A stretch of DNA of 64,000 nt, taken from Ischnura elegans. Taxonomy: Eukaryota; Arthropoda; Insecta; Odonata; Coenagrionidae. The stretch is from contig NC_060254.1 of assembly GCF_921293095.1 (NCBI RefSeq), positions 110,446,917-110,510,916 of the forward strand, given 5' to 3'. Both the position numbers and the translations under genes were made by a program. A model generated the notes under the pieces. That model was given only the letters and a program-made list of their open reading frames with translations, made no database searches and had not been told where the DNA came from. Of this stretch, positions 46,701 to 57,869 are shown in pieces; positions within the stretch are counted from its first letter, which is position 1, and every line of letters starts with the position of its first letter.

Positions 46701-49700
46701 TACAGGAGTCACCTGCAATGCACAATCGTGCGAAAGATCCACAGAGACAAAATCATCCGCCTTGACCGGGATTCGAACCCGGATCCCCCAATTTCCAGTT
46801 GAGTGCTTTAGACAGCTAAGCTACCTAGGTGTCATTCTTCCTTGTGGATATTTTTGGACACTACCGGACGAGGTGATGCTGGACTGCTGAGCATATGATG
46901 CCACAAGCAGTCCAAATCGTGCGCACAGCGCCACAGCCGGAGAGCAGGCCCATAGTCAAACTAGTCAAGAGCGAACACTTCTACGTGTTTTATGTCCGCA
47001 AATATCCACAGGGAAGAATGACGCCTCGGTGGCTTAACTGGCTAAAGCACTTGGCTGGAAATCGGGGGATCTGGGTTCGAGTCCCGGTCAAGGCGGATGA
47101 TTTTTTCTCTGTGGATCTTTTGCACAAAAGCAATCAATCTTTCCTGCTAACGAATGTACCAACCACCTTGGCACTGGAGACGCCGTTTCCTTTTCAATAG
47201 AGAGCACTGCCAGTACAATTAGCCATTCCTCTGGCATGACAGTCTGCAGGGTCTGCAGAAAGGTCCACTTGGGTGATGAAAAACAACTCCATGGTTTAGG
47301 TTCTTGGATCTGTCAGCGTTTAATGCCTTTCTTTGAAGGTCATCTCAGATCTGTATTAAAGTTTGCCACTTTCATGCATTAGTATGCATGTAAAAAATAA
47401 CATTCTTCAGTACACATCAAATGACCTAAACCACGGCCACAACACTAGAACTTGTAAAGAACAGCATCAAAACTTTATCAGGACTCAAAATACAGCCCTA
47501 GGTCCTAAACCTGATGGTTTTTAATGGGCTGCCTCCAGAGGTGAACAATGAGAGTAGGACTTCGGTCTTTAAGAAGAAACTACTGAAGTTCCTGAAAAAA
47601 AATCTATTTTATTCGGTTAATGATCTTCTGCATTTGTAACACATAATTTAGATATTCCAATTTAATTTTTATTGATTATGTACCTAAATTGAAGTGTCCT
47701 ATATTTGTATTTTGTGCACAACCTACAGATCTCTGGACAAATAAAAAATATTATTACTAATGCTGTGGCATCTCAGGGAATCCTACATCATGGACCATCA
47801 ATCATACAGCATAAGTCTTGAGGGATGGAACCAATATTCTCAGTCATATTACTTATTCTGTTGACTTCATGGATGAAAGTTAAAAAAGCAGATTTAAATT
47901 TCACAACAGCAACAGTTTTTGATTGCAACTGACGGTAGAGGATATCCACACACAGCATTAATTCAAGGAAAAATTTTAGCCAAAAGATGAATTCCTCATA
48001 TTTTGAAGTCTGCTAAAGCTCCTTTTCTTAAAGAAAACATTCATTTGACGGTTTTTCTCCATGTTCAACATGAAATCAAACGAGTCTCTAATTTCATGTA
48101 TGATGTCAACGTTGCATTACTTGATGTAATGCAGTAACATAGCCAGGATTTTGAATTGGGGGGAAGGGGGGGGGGGGAGTTAACTGGAGATTTTGGGGCT
48201 CTTCCGGGGTGTATGGAAAACACCCCAGGGCAAAGCGGCATTTTTGGCACTTCTTTTTAAGGCTCAGGAGGGGTTATAACCCAGATCCCCCTCCCCTCCA
48301 TGGCTAAGCCATTGATGTTATGCACCTGGTTGAGATTCTCTGAGTAAATAGTATAAATAGTCAATATGTTTTACTGTGAGGTCACGGGTTTTGGCTATAA
48401 ATAAATGAAACATCAGCTACCTTACTTCCATAATTAAAATGCATACAATTCAAGAACTTTCAATTGAATACTATTTGAAACCACTGTATTATAGATCGTT
48501 GACGGAAGTTATTTTTTCACAGGTAAAAATAATGCATGCTCAATATTGGCCCAAGAGAACTAAGTCACTAATAATGCCATAGCTATTTACTGTTGCCTAC
48601 TATAGGGTTAATCCATCATGCAATGACACTTGCACCAGGCCATGGTTGTGAATATAAGACACCACATTGATCCACACAACAAATAACTAACTGCAATTAA
48701 CTTTCTGTGTGACCAAACAGCAAGTTTAAAAAGTGCTGTCCCCCAGTGGCGAAAATGAATGCATATTCCAAGCTATGGCTATGCCGAGAGGTAGCCCTAT
48801 CCAATGCACAGCACACTGTTTACCATGTGCAAAACTGCGTTTTATACCCGTTTTAGGAGAATCACAGCAAATTTTTGCTAGTTGAGAACTAGGCAGCACA
48901 CATTGCTGAGTGTATTGTGTGATACTTCTCGCCCAAAGGGGAATTCTTAAGACTTTGATCCATGTACCATGCATCATTATTCACTCCAATTGAATTAAGA
49001 AGGATGCGGTTAGTCTTATTTAAATTATTTAATGCACTACAGCTCTTCAGCACACAAGCACCAGCCGCCACTGACTTTAGATGCTCCTCTCCTTAACCAA
49101 ATACAATATATAATAGCTTTCTTTCTCCTAAACCATCCATATTAAGAAAGCAAAATTATTGCAGCAAATGATTAATGAACAGACATTGCCTAATTTCTAC
49201 AGTAACAGTAAGGCATAGTAAAAATAACATAAAAATAGGTAAAGACTGCATACGAAAATAAGATGCCAGAATTTAGTTCTCAGTTTTCTGGCCAAAAATA
49301 TGAGAACATCTGATCGTAACTTACCCCAGCCTCAGGAGAAGTCTTATTAAACCAACCTAGGAGTCAAAGCTTGGCAGCTTGAAATAAGCCATGAGATGAA
49401 GTTAATGCCATCCATGAAAGTTTTAAAGTGAAAACCTTTTTGTGTTCATTAAATTTTACTGGAGACACAAAAAATTATTATTCTTTTTTCTTTTTCTAGC
49501 CTTGTTTGTCAGCCCTAAAAGAAGCTTGGTAGAATTTTCCATTTACCAAAATACCAGGGTAATAAAGCAACAATAAAAATAATGTGAGATAGAGTATTCC
49601 AAATAGCCATTTAGAATGGGCTTCATGCACCAGGAAAAATATTCTGCAAGATTTATTTCCTTCGAGTAACAACCAAGTCTAGATAAAAGAAAGAAGGAGT

Positions 49701-51716
49701 TTTATCGTTGTATAAATTTGAAATCGCCATACATGAAGAAACTTTTTTTTGTAAAATAACAGGCTATTAAATGAAGTAATTTAAAATATGTATTCCCAAA
49801 TATCGCGAATCAAAAGAGCTGGAAACAATCAATAATGGAATAATTCTAGATAATTACTCGGATGGATTCTCCTGAATGAGAGCATAAAAAAACCACAGAC
49901 AAATACGAAAATAAAGATGGCTTATGGCTGCCAGAAAACTCTAATGATGCTTATAACTTAAATTTTGTGATAGAGAACATTTTAAAGTGTCATTAAAATG
50001 AAAATATGATCAAGAATAATGGTATAAAAACATTGAAATCAGCATGAACTCTTAAAGACCTGATAGGTGAATCCATGTAATCCCATAAAACACTCGCCAA
50101 TATAAATATTCATAAAATTTCAAAACCATGAAACCAATTATTTATATTTTCTTCTCTGATGAAAGTATAAGAAGCAAAAAAAATACTGACAGCTACATAA
50201 TTCAACTAATACAAAATTTCTGTCCTAAGTTGCTAAATGGCATTTCTGATAAACTCCTTTAGTGGTCGTTGCAGTACATCAACTGAATAAATCTTGTCAT
50301 CCTTTCTGCAACATACCTTCCAATTGAAGAAATAACATTTCTTAACTTAATCTAGCTTTCTTTTCATCTCAACTTGCTCCACTGATTTATTTTTCTTTAA
50401 GTTTGATTCGTTCAATAAGGGTTTTCATGTGACTGTATTTCATAAGGCAAGAGATTAGCTCTCTTGAGCATCATATTAAGCTTCTTTTTGATTATTTAAT
50501 GATTTTTATAAGTACAGATGCTAAAATTAGCTTTGAAGTTAATTACATACATATGCATAATTGAACCCTTATCCCTCCAGTGCAGGATCAAGGGCAATTT
50601 GTGCGTAGAACTTGCATGACCTAATTAAATGTGCTAGATCATTGATTTAATGGATAAAACAATGTTAGAATAAAAGGGTCCAAAGCAAGGGTGGATCCCG
50701 AATTTATTTCAGGGGGGGGTGGCCACAAGGGTCAAACAGGCAAACGGTCTTCTCTTATTTGAAATTTAAAATAGCAAACGTACTACAATTACTGTACGAA
50801 ATGTTCTCTTTATTTTAATAAGAAAGTTATTAATGAGACATTAAATGATTGAGGCTGCAAAATACAAAAAATAAAATGAACGCAATTATAATGGTATTCA
50901 AAATCTTGTCTATTGTATAAACATCTTGGGGGGCAGGTCCCCCCCCAAATCTGCCTATTGTACGAAAGACTACTTTTGGATACAAATTCAGTATATCTTT
51001 ACATTGTATTGTTTTGATGATTAAGAAGATTTCTTAATTCAAAAGTCACCCCTGACAAATGAAAACGAATGAATTTAACTACGACATCTCAAACAAATTT
51101 GAAGCTGATGAACAGACTCATAGAATGAGAATTCCCTAAATATATATGCTAATTATGTCAAACCAAGTGCACATGCTCCTCACTATTCATGGATCTCACA
51201 GTAGCTGCAAATTTTATCATATCTAACAAATTACACTAAAACAGTCAACTTTGTTGCATGCGAAAGAATGCATGCTGAATTAAATATTCCACAAGTCGCC
51301 ATGGAAAAAGAGGACCGATGAGATTACACATACTTCAGGAATTTCTCACCACTAACATGAAAATTAATCAAATAATGTTACATCCTAATATTCATGAAAA
51401 CACGTAAACAGATAAGCAGACTAAAGCTCACCAACTGATTTCAAGAACTGGAAAAAGACATTGACGCAAATAAAAACAACCACTCTATTATAGCAAAATG
51501 AAGATATTTAAGAATAATAAAGAAATAAATAAGAAACAATGGATTACCCTCTCGAACTTGAACTTGGTTGTACGCTGGCAGATAGAGCATGAGCAAAAAG
51601 AAGAGGACCAAGAAACAGAAGGCGAAGCAGCGAAGGTATTTCCGGGTGTGATGTCCAACTGAACCGGGACCTCCTCCCTCCCCATCGTCGCTGTCTTCAT
51701 CGTAGCCCTTATCCAT
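42663..51716 (-). CDS. Beta-1,3-galactosyltransferase (GT31 family), two coding exons
   Basis: Coding exons 51716-51548 and 43780-42663 join in phase to give 428 aa. Type II Golgi glycosyltransferase: a 29-residue acidic cytoplasmic tail, membrane anchor about 30-47 (CFAFCFLVLFFLLMLYL), a short stem, then the GT31 domain. GT31 marks visible are RQSIRETW (about 125-132), FLLG, EGFVDTYNNLTLKSVMLLKW (186-205), the metal-binding TDDDMFVNVG (219-228), DYLSGTGYIMS (309-319), and LEDVFVTGMCA (338-348). Sequons NTT, NET and NLT are present. The enzyme should transfer galactose from UDP-galactose in beta-1,3 linkage; the acceptor cannot be read from sequence. An Arg-rich insert after the DDD motif and a Pro/Ser/Arg-rich C-terminal end look unusual for the family. 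A leader exon lies at 52734-52955. Confidence 0.92.
45273..45773. mobile_element. Third TTAA-flanked MITE, ends TTAACACATTCA
   Basis: TTAACACATTCAATG at the left is matched by the inverse of CACTGAATGTGTTAA at the right, a 15-bp terminal repeat with one mismatch whose outer four bases are TTAA. About 500 bp, AT-rich and non-coding. The ends differ from the other two TTAA elements, so it is a separate family. Confidence 0.5.
46543..46620 (+). repeat. Fragment of the CAGTGGCGGCTNGTGC hAT-like family
   Basis: CAGTGGCGGCTAGTGCCAAA and TGTGCTGCTC match one end of the element at 48744-49073 read on the minus strand. Only this end is recognisable. Confidence 0.45.
46729..47124. mobile_element. Inverted pair of tRNA-derived SINEs (palindrome)
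   Basis: The left arm 46729-46861 is a tRNA-like SINE on the minus strand; the right arm about 46993-47124 is the same SINE on the plus strand. Both carry an A box (GGCTTAACTGG in the right copy) and a perfect B box (GGTTCGAATCC and GGTTCGAGTCC), then CAAGGCGGATGATTTT and a CTCTGTGGATCTTT end. The anticodon-loop region CTGGAAA suggests descent from tRNA-Ser(GGA). The spacer of about 130 bp contains a further 9-bp inverted repeat TGGACTGCT/AGCAGTCCA. Arms are about 85% alike by eye. Confidence 0.75.
47395..47762 (+). mobile_element. LINE 3' fragment, same lineage as 29812-32051
   Basis: On the plus strand short stretches read NDLNHGHNTRTCKEQHQNF and, in another frame, VFNGLPPEVNNESRTSVFKK then FLKKNLFYSVNDLLHL, the C-terminal end of a Jockey/CR1-like ORF2. 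The 3' tail GGACAAATAAAAAATATTAT is nearly that of the LINE at 29.8 kb. The fragment is frameshifted and so older than that copy. Confidence 0.7.
48130..48316 (+). repeat. G/C-tract repeat of the CAGTGGCG group
   Basis: It opens CAGTAACATAGCCAGG with a poly-G run and closes CCCTCCCCTCCATGGCTAAG with CCATTG, a diverged inverted terminus. It contains GGTGTATGGAAAACACC, a small hairpin. Confidence 0.45.
48744..49073 (-). mobile_element. Non-autonomous hAT-like element with CAGTGGCG ends
   Basis: CAGTGGCG at 48744 is mirrored by CGCCACTG at 49073. Read on the minus strand it begins CAGTGGCGGCTGGTGCTTGT, the kind of end seen in SPIN-like hAT elements. I see no clear 8-bp target duplication. There is no transposase frame. 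Confidence 0.5.
50688..50965 (+). repeat. G/C-tract repeat
   Basis: GGGTGGATCCCGAATTTATT and a poly-G run on the left and GGGGGGCAGGTCCCCCCC on the right enclose an AT-rich centre. The layout resembles the other CAGTGGCG-group copies, although its ends are too diverged for a firm boundary. Confidence 0.35.
51548..51716 (-). CDS. Galactosyltransferase gene, exon with the membrane anchor
   Basis: The ATG at 51716 directly follows a strong pyrimidine tract and CAG acceptor (CTCCTTTCTCAG), so an upstream untranslated exon must exist. It encodes MDKGYDEDSDDGEGGGPGSV, then the anchor, and ends at QVQVRE plus one base before a GTAATC donor. Confidence 0.88.
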
Positions 51717-52733
51717 CTGAGAAAGGAGAGGGAGAAGAAATAGGTAAGAATAATTAAGCGAAACAAGTAATGAGACAATTGAACATGGATGAAAAAAAAC
51801 AGACATGGAAAATGATACTGGAGATCAGCGTTTTTAGGCGACGTTAATTGTTTACACACAGTCACAAATAAACTGTAATTCAAAAATTTAAAGCGCTACA
51901 CTGAAAAATATTCCAGGAGACAATTATTTTGGGCATATAGATTTCAATATCGTATTTTTGATTTAACAGTAGCTCATGATCAATCATTGCCACCGGAACG
52001 AAAACATACCAATCCAGGAGCAATAGGACATGAAACAAGTGGTGACAGCACTAGGAGGAAGATTCCGAGATCTGCACATATTAAGGATTGATGTCCAGAA
52101 TGAAAAAAAACATTAGACAAGACAGAGCTAACTTTGTATCTAAGGAATGCATACATAAATGAATAACTCGACAACATTCATTCAACTCATATAATGCTTA
52201 TCCTCCCGATAGAGCTGTGAATGCAAAGTGATGAGAAAAACGTTAACTTAATCCATTGCAACGCTTCGGAAATAAGACTGATGAAAGGTACTCTAACATG
52301 AAAAAAGACGCTGCAGCTATCTGTTGTAAGCATGCACATAACAGCTGGACTGGAGGAAATTAAAAATCCATTACATGCAAACTAGAATCGTGAATTGTAT
52401 TCGCATGACACTTCGGCTCTGAAATTTCACTGCTAGCAACATGAAAGTAACAATTTCCTTGACCTAGAGCAAAGGGATTCTCATGAAATCACCAGCCAAA
52501 GTAGGCAGAGTGGAAAATTCTCAAGCGCACAGTCTCTGAATCACTACCGTTTAGAAAGACGAAACAATAACGCAACAAGGCGACAGCCGAGCCGCACAAA
52601 TGATGCCCGCAAGCAGGCGATAGCAGCCACAGCTAGTAAAACGGATTTCACATTTCATTAGCCATTATATGATGTAAAATTCCATTCTCTACCAAATTGT
52701 CACACTATTGCTCCAAGTATCAGGGACACTCAC

Positions 52734-52955
52734 CCAAAACAATGACGGATGGACCATTTGAAAATTGCTCTTGATTAGGCCGGAGTAGCTCGCTGTTTCT
52801 TCCGTCCCAACCCCCTCTCCACATCCATGGGACATTTGTAAGCTTTAGAAACACATTATTCACACCCTTAATATCTGACCTCCCCATTAATCCGATGATC
52901 AGCGTACCGGTGCCATCGTACGCCAACATCCCCCTGATGTTTTAACGCCATCTTG
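52734..52955 (-). other. Probable untranslated first exon of the galactosyltransferase gene
   Basis: On the minus strand the stretch ends in a near-consensus GTGAGT donor at 52733. It starts near CTCAAGATGGCG (about 52955), a sequence typical of transcription start regions. It lies 1 kb upstream of the acceptor in front of the start codon. An AUG inside AAGATGGCG would open a short upstream frame in a different context. The 5' boundary is a guess. Confidence 0.45.
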
Positions 52956-52970
52956 AGCGGGGAAGTATGC

Positions 52971-52984
52971 GTGCCATCTGCTGG
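52971..52984 (-). promoter_or_regulatory. CTCF-like binding-site candidate
   Basis: Minus-strand CCAGCAGATGGCAC resembles the core CTCF motif (CCANNAGRKGGCRC type). It lies just upstream of the proposed first exon of the galactosyltransferase gene. A single 14-bp match can be chance. Confidence 0.3.
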
Positions 52985-53153
52985 CTGAAAATCCAACTAT
53001 CACATCGAGCAACGAAAGAACGAAAGCAGTTTTATCTCTCCCGCTAAAATCAAAATGTATGAACTTTTCCTAGAATGACTTTCTGCCAATAATAATTTAT
53101 GTCACTGATACAGCTTAAAGCAGTGGCTCGGTTTCATAAGAGAACCTAAAGCA

Positions 53154-53403
53154 CAGTGGCATTGCCAAGGAGTGGGGGTCCGGACCACCCCCGAAATATA
53201 TAAACACAATCATTTTCCTTCATAAAAGAAAACAAAATATTGAAAAATAATGAATTTACTAAATATTTCTTTTACAAATAAATATTTTCGATTATGAAAA
53301 CTGTTGAAATTAGTTTGAAACCCTCTAATTAGTACTATGTTATTAAAAAATTTCCCCCCCTGGTTTTGGATCCCCCCGAACGAAATTCCCGGCTACGCCA
53401 CTG
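53154..53403 (+). mobile_element. CAGTGGC...GCTACGCCACTG element (hAT-like, copy 1)
   Basis: CAGTGGCATTGCCAAGG at the left and CCCGGCTACGCCACTG at the right form the termini. The flanks CTAAAGCA and CTAGATCA agree at six of eight positions, which fits an aged 8-bp hAT target duplication. The interior CCTTCATAAAAGAAAAC-AAAATATTGAAAAAT is shared with the copy at 53829-54056. Confidence 0.6.
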
Positions 53404-53828
53404 CTAGATCAGTTGCACGTAGTTACAGAATTGTTTAAAGCACGGGGAGTTTCTAGCACAGTGACAGCTTTTACGTTTATCATCGTGTATCCATTACGAA
53501 AATAACGCCTACCAACGGAAGAAGTAGAGACGCTATTAAATATTATATATAAATATATTAAAAATTAATAATAAAAAATAAAGGGCTTCATAGTTTTCCG
53601 ACTGATTTCATAAGACAAACTCCATTAAACTAGGATATCTTACCAATTGTCGCTAGAAATCATATTTATAAAAGAATAAAATCTTCGTGATCTCGAAAAA
53701 AAGAACTCCTCGTTATTAATGATTTACATGAATGTTTAATGATTTAAAAATGGCTAGCAGGCCCTCCGGCGTTGCTCGGGAAGGATAGCACCTACCCAGA
53801 GAAGAGGGAAACTTGGAATTCATTGTCA

Positions 53829-54056
53829 CATGGCAGGATTTAAAAAAACCGGGGTGGAAAAAGTTTGAAAAACAGGGTACGAATTTGGGGGTTTTAAACT
53901 AATTTTAACAATTTCATTTATCAAATTTATCTTTTGCAAATTCGTAATTTTTCAATATTTCGTTTTCTTTTATGAAGGAAAGAAATTGTGCTTTTACATT
54001 TGGGGGGGGGGGAGAAGGGGACGGACCCCCTGGACCTCCCCCTCGCTACGCCAATG
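53829..54056 (-). mobile_element. Same hAT-like element, copy 2 in opposite orientation
   Basis: Read from 54056 on the minus strand: CATTGGCGTAGCGAGG, G/C tracts, then CCTTCATAAAAGAAAACG and AATATTGAAAAATTACG as in copy 1. The two copies are about 430 bp apart and form an inverted pair. Confidence 0.6.
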
Positions 54057-54439
54057 ATCAGCTGATATCCTGCTCCAAAACATCGATCATTATGTGTGTC
54101 CGTGCGTGCAAAGACCAAAAACGTCTTGTGAGCACACACCATAGCAAAAAGGTTTGCACCAAGAGAATTAATGATTAAGTACATAATCCTTTGACTTATG
54201 TTTTCCCTATGAGCGTAGTGTCGAGATTTATGCCTACACGGCAGGATGACTAACCACAGAAGTTGCATGACATGACGTAACAAACGGTAATGAGGAAAAC
54301 TCACAGAAGACTCGTAGGATACAAACAGATATAGCATCAGGGGCTTTGGAAACATGAGGTGCACCTACGATCTAACTTTGGTAGCAATCCGTCCAGCCGT
54401 ATGGAAATGCGTAGCGGACAAACAAATAAGTGGAAGAAT

Positions 54440-54775
54440 TCGAAATGAGGCGCTACCGAAGAATGATGAAGATAAAATAGATCGACCGAGCAATTAATGC
54501 GGAAGTGTTACGAGGAGTGGGAGAAAAGAGAAGTGTTGTGAAAACCTCAAGGAGAAGACAGGACAACTTAGTTGGCCATATAACGAGGAAAGATGGCCTG
54601 ATGGAAACAGGTGGAAGGGAAGAAGGGCAAGGGAAGGCCCCGAATGATTTGCAAAGGCAGGTAGGTAATGAAGGATGTATGTATTAGAGAAGAAATACGT
54701 CGTACGGCTAGCGGATAGGAGAGAGAGAAATGGAGAGCTGCGTCAAACCAATATTACGATTGTTGACTTGTGATG
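54440..54775 (+). mobile_element. RTE/BovB-type LINE 3' relic
   Basis: Interrupted plus-strand frames read LRGVGEKRSVVKTSRRRQDN and LVGHITRKDGLMET, the conserved end of RTE-like ORF2 proteins (RRRQDNLVGHIxRHDGLM). GATAGGAGAGAGAGAAATGG then codes a WRAASNQ-like end, and a TGATGATG tail follows, as in RTE elements. Frameshifts and stops are present; old and truncated. Confidence 0.6.
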
Positions 54776-54782
54776 ATGTTCA

Positions 54783-55418
54783 TATCGACAGCTCCTAGCA
54801 GTAAAGTCGTATCTCTGAAAATCATTCCATTCAGGCGAATTTATACTGCCAGTCCAGAAAATCTTGTCGGCATACCAGTCCACAAAGCTGTATCTCAAAA
54901 AATCAGTCCAGACGGCCGTAACTCGACCAATTATTTATTTTTCGTTTTGAAATATCGATTTGCATGATTTTTTCTAATTGTACACACTTTATGAAAAAAA
55001 ACAAAATTTTCGTGTCTTATATCTAAATGTATTCTTTCTTCTCGGTTTTATAAGACTTTTCCACAAAAAGGAGTCAAGTTTTACTTGCGAAACTTGCATT
55101 CGGTGAACTGTTAGAATATTGAGATGAAACACTAAAAGACTTTTTCATAAAATATTTATTTTAACAAAAAATGAATGAAAATCGAGTTGAATAAACGAAA
55201 ATTGAATTATTGACCGAGATACGGCTTTGCGGGCTGGTATTCTGACGTACAATTTTATGGACAAAATTTCAGTTACGATTGATGACATGTTTTTTTGATT
55301 AAATTGACTGCACTCAAATTTTACACTCAAGATTTTCTGGACTAGACACTAAAGATGCTCCCGAATGAAATGATTTCTTGAGGTACCTCCTTATGTCACG
55401 GCTAGGAGCGGTCGATAC
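54783..55418. mobile_element. Non-coding element with about 80-bp terminal inverted repeats
   Basis: TATCGACAGCTCCTAGCAGT at the left is mirrored by GGCTAGGAGCGGTCGATA at the right. The similarity extends inward over AATCATTCCATTCAGG and CAGTCCAGAAAATCTTG. Further in, ACAAAGCTGTATCTC and its inverse GAGATACGGCTTTGCGGGC pair as well. About 635 bp; no open frame. Confidence 0.65.
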
Positions 55419-55739
55419 GTATTTATCGTACATGCTTTATCGATATTTAAACGGTCAATTTATCAAGTAGAACTCTTTCGAGTTTCCACCCGAAGGTCGG
55501 ATTGCATAAATGAGCTTTGAAGGAGTGCCAAACTCTTCATATTCCCATTAAAACAAAGAGTATTTAACTTTCTCCGGCCTGATCTACTGCTCTACATTTT
55601 ATACTATACATTTATTTATTATAACCGTCCGATTCAGTTAGAAATGGGTAGCAATATTAAAATTTATCGAGTGTTACTACAGGCATTTCCCAAATATCTT
55701 GATTTATTCCATCTTTTTTTCTCAATGACGCAACACGTG

Positions 55740-56200
55740 CAAAACATCTTCGTGGGACTTAGGGTAGAGCTCAGCTAGTACAAAGTGTGTGACTTCATTT
55801 CCAGAATAGGAGGGCAAGTCTTACCTTCGCCGAGACAGCGAGTTAGGTCTGCTACGACGGGCGAAGATATTAAGCATTATTTTCTAGATTACACGACGCA
55901 GAATGCTACTCTCCGACCAGGCATGAAAATTTTCGCCACGAAACAAAGAGCATCATGAAAGAACCTTGGTTGCATGCGCTTCCCAAACACGTCGGTTACA
56001 ATGGGGGGTTGGGATCGAACGTTCGGCAGCATCACTACGTCAGGGAAACATGCAGTTAATTAACTGCACGTTGGAACGTGGTCAGCCGCGCGAATAATGC
56101 CGTCGGTGTCACGAGGGAAGGGACACACGTGTGAAGATCCACGGCGTGTGGAGTAATGAGGAGCGAAGTCACACTACATGCACGCCGCACCTAGATCACG
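55740..56200. other. CpG-rich stretch with no recognised gene
   Basis: Dense CG dinucleotides (GCCGCGCGAATAATGCCG, GTCACGAGGGAAGGG, ATGCACGCCGCACC) in an AT-rich region. A perfect 16-bp palindrome GCAGTTAATTAACTGC lies at 56054-56069. It could be an unmethylated promoter-like island or an old element. Confidence 0.3.
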
Positions 56201-56211
56201 TGCAAGCCTCC

Positions 56212-56628
56212 TTTAAGCCTGAATCACTCGATCACTTTTCCCGTCGAGAAAAGCGATCGCTCTAGTGATCATTTTTCTGAATCACTCGGTCCCTCCCGCC
56301 GTCGCCTTTCGCATCACTTTCAATATCACAGCTCGTTGTTATGGGACCCGCATCACGGAAATATACAGCGTGTTTGCTTATCTATGTCGTTCCCACGATT
56401 GTCAAACGTTGCGCTGCAATCGCTCCATGCGGTCATGCGTTCCGATTGGCTGATATGGGATTTTAGTGACGGTTTTAGCGACGGAAAAAGCGACCGGACG
56501 AGTAATGAAAAATAGCGATGGGAATTCTCATCGCGATCGCTATTGCGAAACACTATTGCCGGCGACGATCATTTGCGAGTGATCACTTTTCGCGACGAAA
56601 AAAATGACCGTGTGATTCAGGCTTTAAA
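56212..56628. mobile_element. MITE with TTTAAGCCTGAATCAC inverted ends (copy 1)
   Basis: TTTAAGCCTGAATCACTCG with GATCACTTTTC inside is mirrored by GAAAAAAATGACCGTG and GTGATTCAGGCTTTAAA. The interior is unusually GC-rich and full of GCGATCGC-type words. About 415 bp. Short open frames over it are not genes. Confidence 0.65.
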
Positions 56629-56698
56629 CACGCATCAGCCCAGGAATATCGTAAATCTCCTCAGACGTCCAGATCAGCCGATGCTTGTGGCGAGATGC

Positions 56699-57030
56699 AT
56701 TTAAGCCTGAACCACACAATAATTATTTTCCATCCCATCCGAGCGATAGCTCCAATGACGGTGGAAAAATTACCGCTTCAAGCAATAATTTCCCTCAATG
56801 GCTCCACGGATGGAAATACCATCCCTTTCTCCCTCACTCGGCAGGTCCCTTTTTGCGTCGCTGAAACAATCGCTAGTGCCGTCTTTCAGCCAACAGAACG
56901 AACGGCCCTAAACAGCTCGCTTAGCAACGCCTCGCTTGTATTTTAATTGAACGGTAGATGTAAATATAGAAAGTGACGGAATAAGCGATGGAAAAAGGGA
57001 CGCTGGGAATGATTGAATTATGTGATTCAG
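56699..57030. mobile_element. MITE with TTTAAGCCTGAACCAC ends (copy 2, diverged)
   Basis: TTTAAGCCTGAACCACACAA at the left and GAATTATGTGATTCAG at the right, with AAGCGATGGAAAAAGGGACG near the right end as in copy 1. It starts only 70 bp after copy 1 in the same orientation. The right boundary is uncertain. Confidence 0.5.
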
Positions 57031-57869
57031 AAAATGATGGGCCGAGCGAACACTCTTTTGGTCACTAAAAACCTATCGTTGGAGGAAACCCTCTGAGGGA
57101 AGGAGAATGTGATTGCGTGATTTAGGTTGTAGTTTGTTGAGGCATGTATACGAGCTCCTAAAACCCCAACGGATAATGGCCATTTATTTGCCTTACTCAC
57201 CAAAGCTAAGTGAATTGCAACACCCTCCAAGTGGAAATCTTTGTGCGATAGGTTATAGGTGGCGAGTAGATACGTTTTAGAAAGAAACATTCACAGAAGA
57301 ATTGGAACTGCAGATTTGATTCCTAAAATCGGTTTTCGTCTTCGATGGAGCAGTACATTACCTCTTATAGTAATATCGATTTTGAAAACTGAACGCATGT
57401 GAGGCAGAATGGATGGCCTCATTCCATCGCGTTTTTGCTTTAATCATGACTCAATCTTCCTTTCATTGTTTACATCTGTATGCTTCCAAGTATTGTGTGA
57501 CTCACCCCATTGTGCGAGAAAAGCCCATAGGAGAAATTTAAAGATACAAGTAAACATTGACTAACTTGCCGGGAAATGATAACGATCGTACAGAATATGG
57601 TCGCCACATTAAGACCTGAGACCTCACCGCTACTATCTGTTCCATGCCACCTCGAAACCACCAACGAATAGTAGTTTTCAAAACTTCCGACGAAGAAACG
57701 ACAAAATTGTCCAAAGTGGGAGAAAAAACAATGGGATATTAGGTTCAATATAGACGCGAGGATCCTCAACAGAGGTTATTTTGTCCAATTATATCTCCCG
57801 TCAATTAAGGCACCAACACTCATGACTTGAAGAAATTTTCGAGGAACAGAAAAAAGCCTTACTTCCATA

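Larger units (their letters stand above)
43781..51547. other. Intron between the two coding exons of the galactosyltransferase
   Basis: A 7.8-kb intron without other coding exons that I can support. It is AT-rich and hosts several repeats listed separately: a TTAA MITE, a hAT-like fragment, an inverted tRNA-SINE pair, a LINE 3' end, and three G/C-tract or CAGTGGCG elements. Confidence 0.6.
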
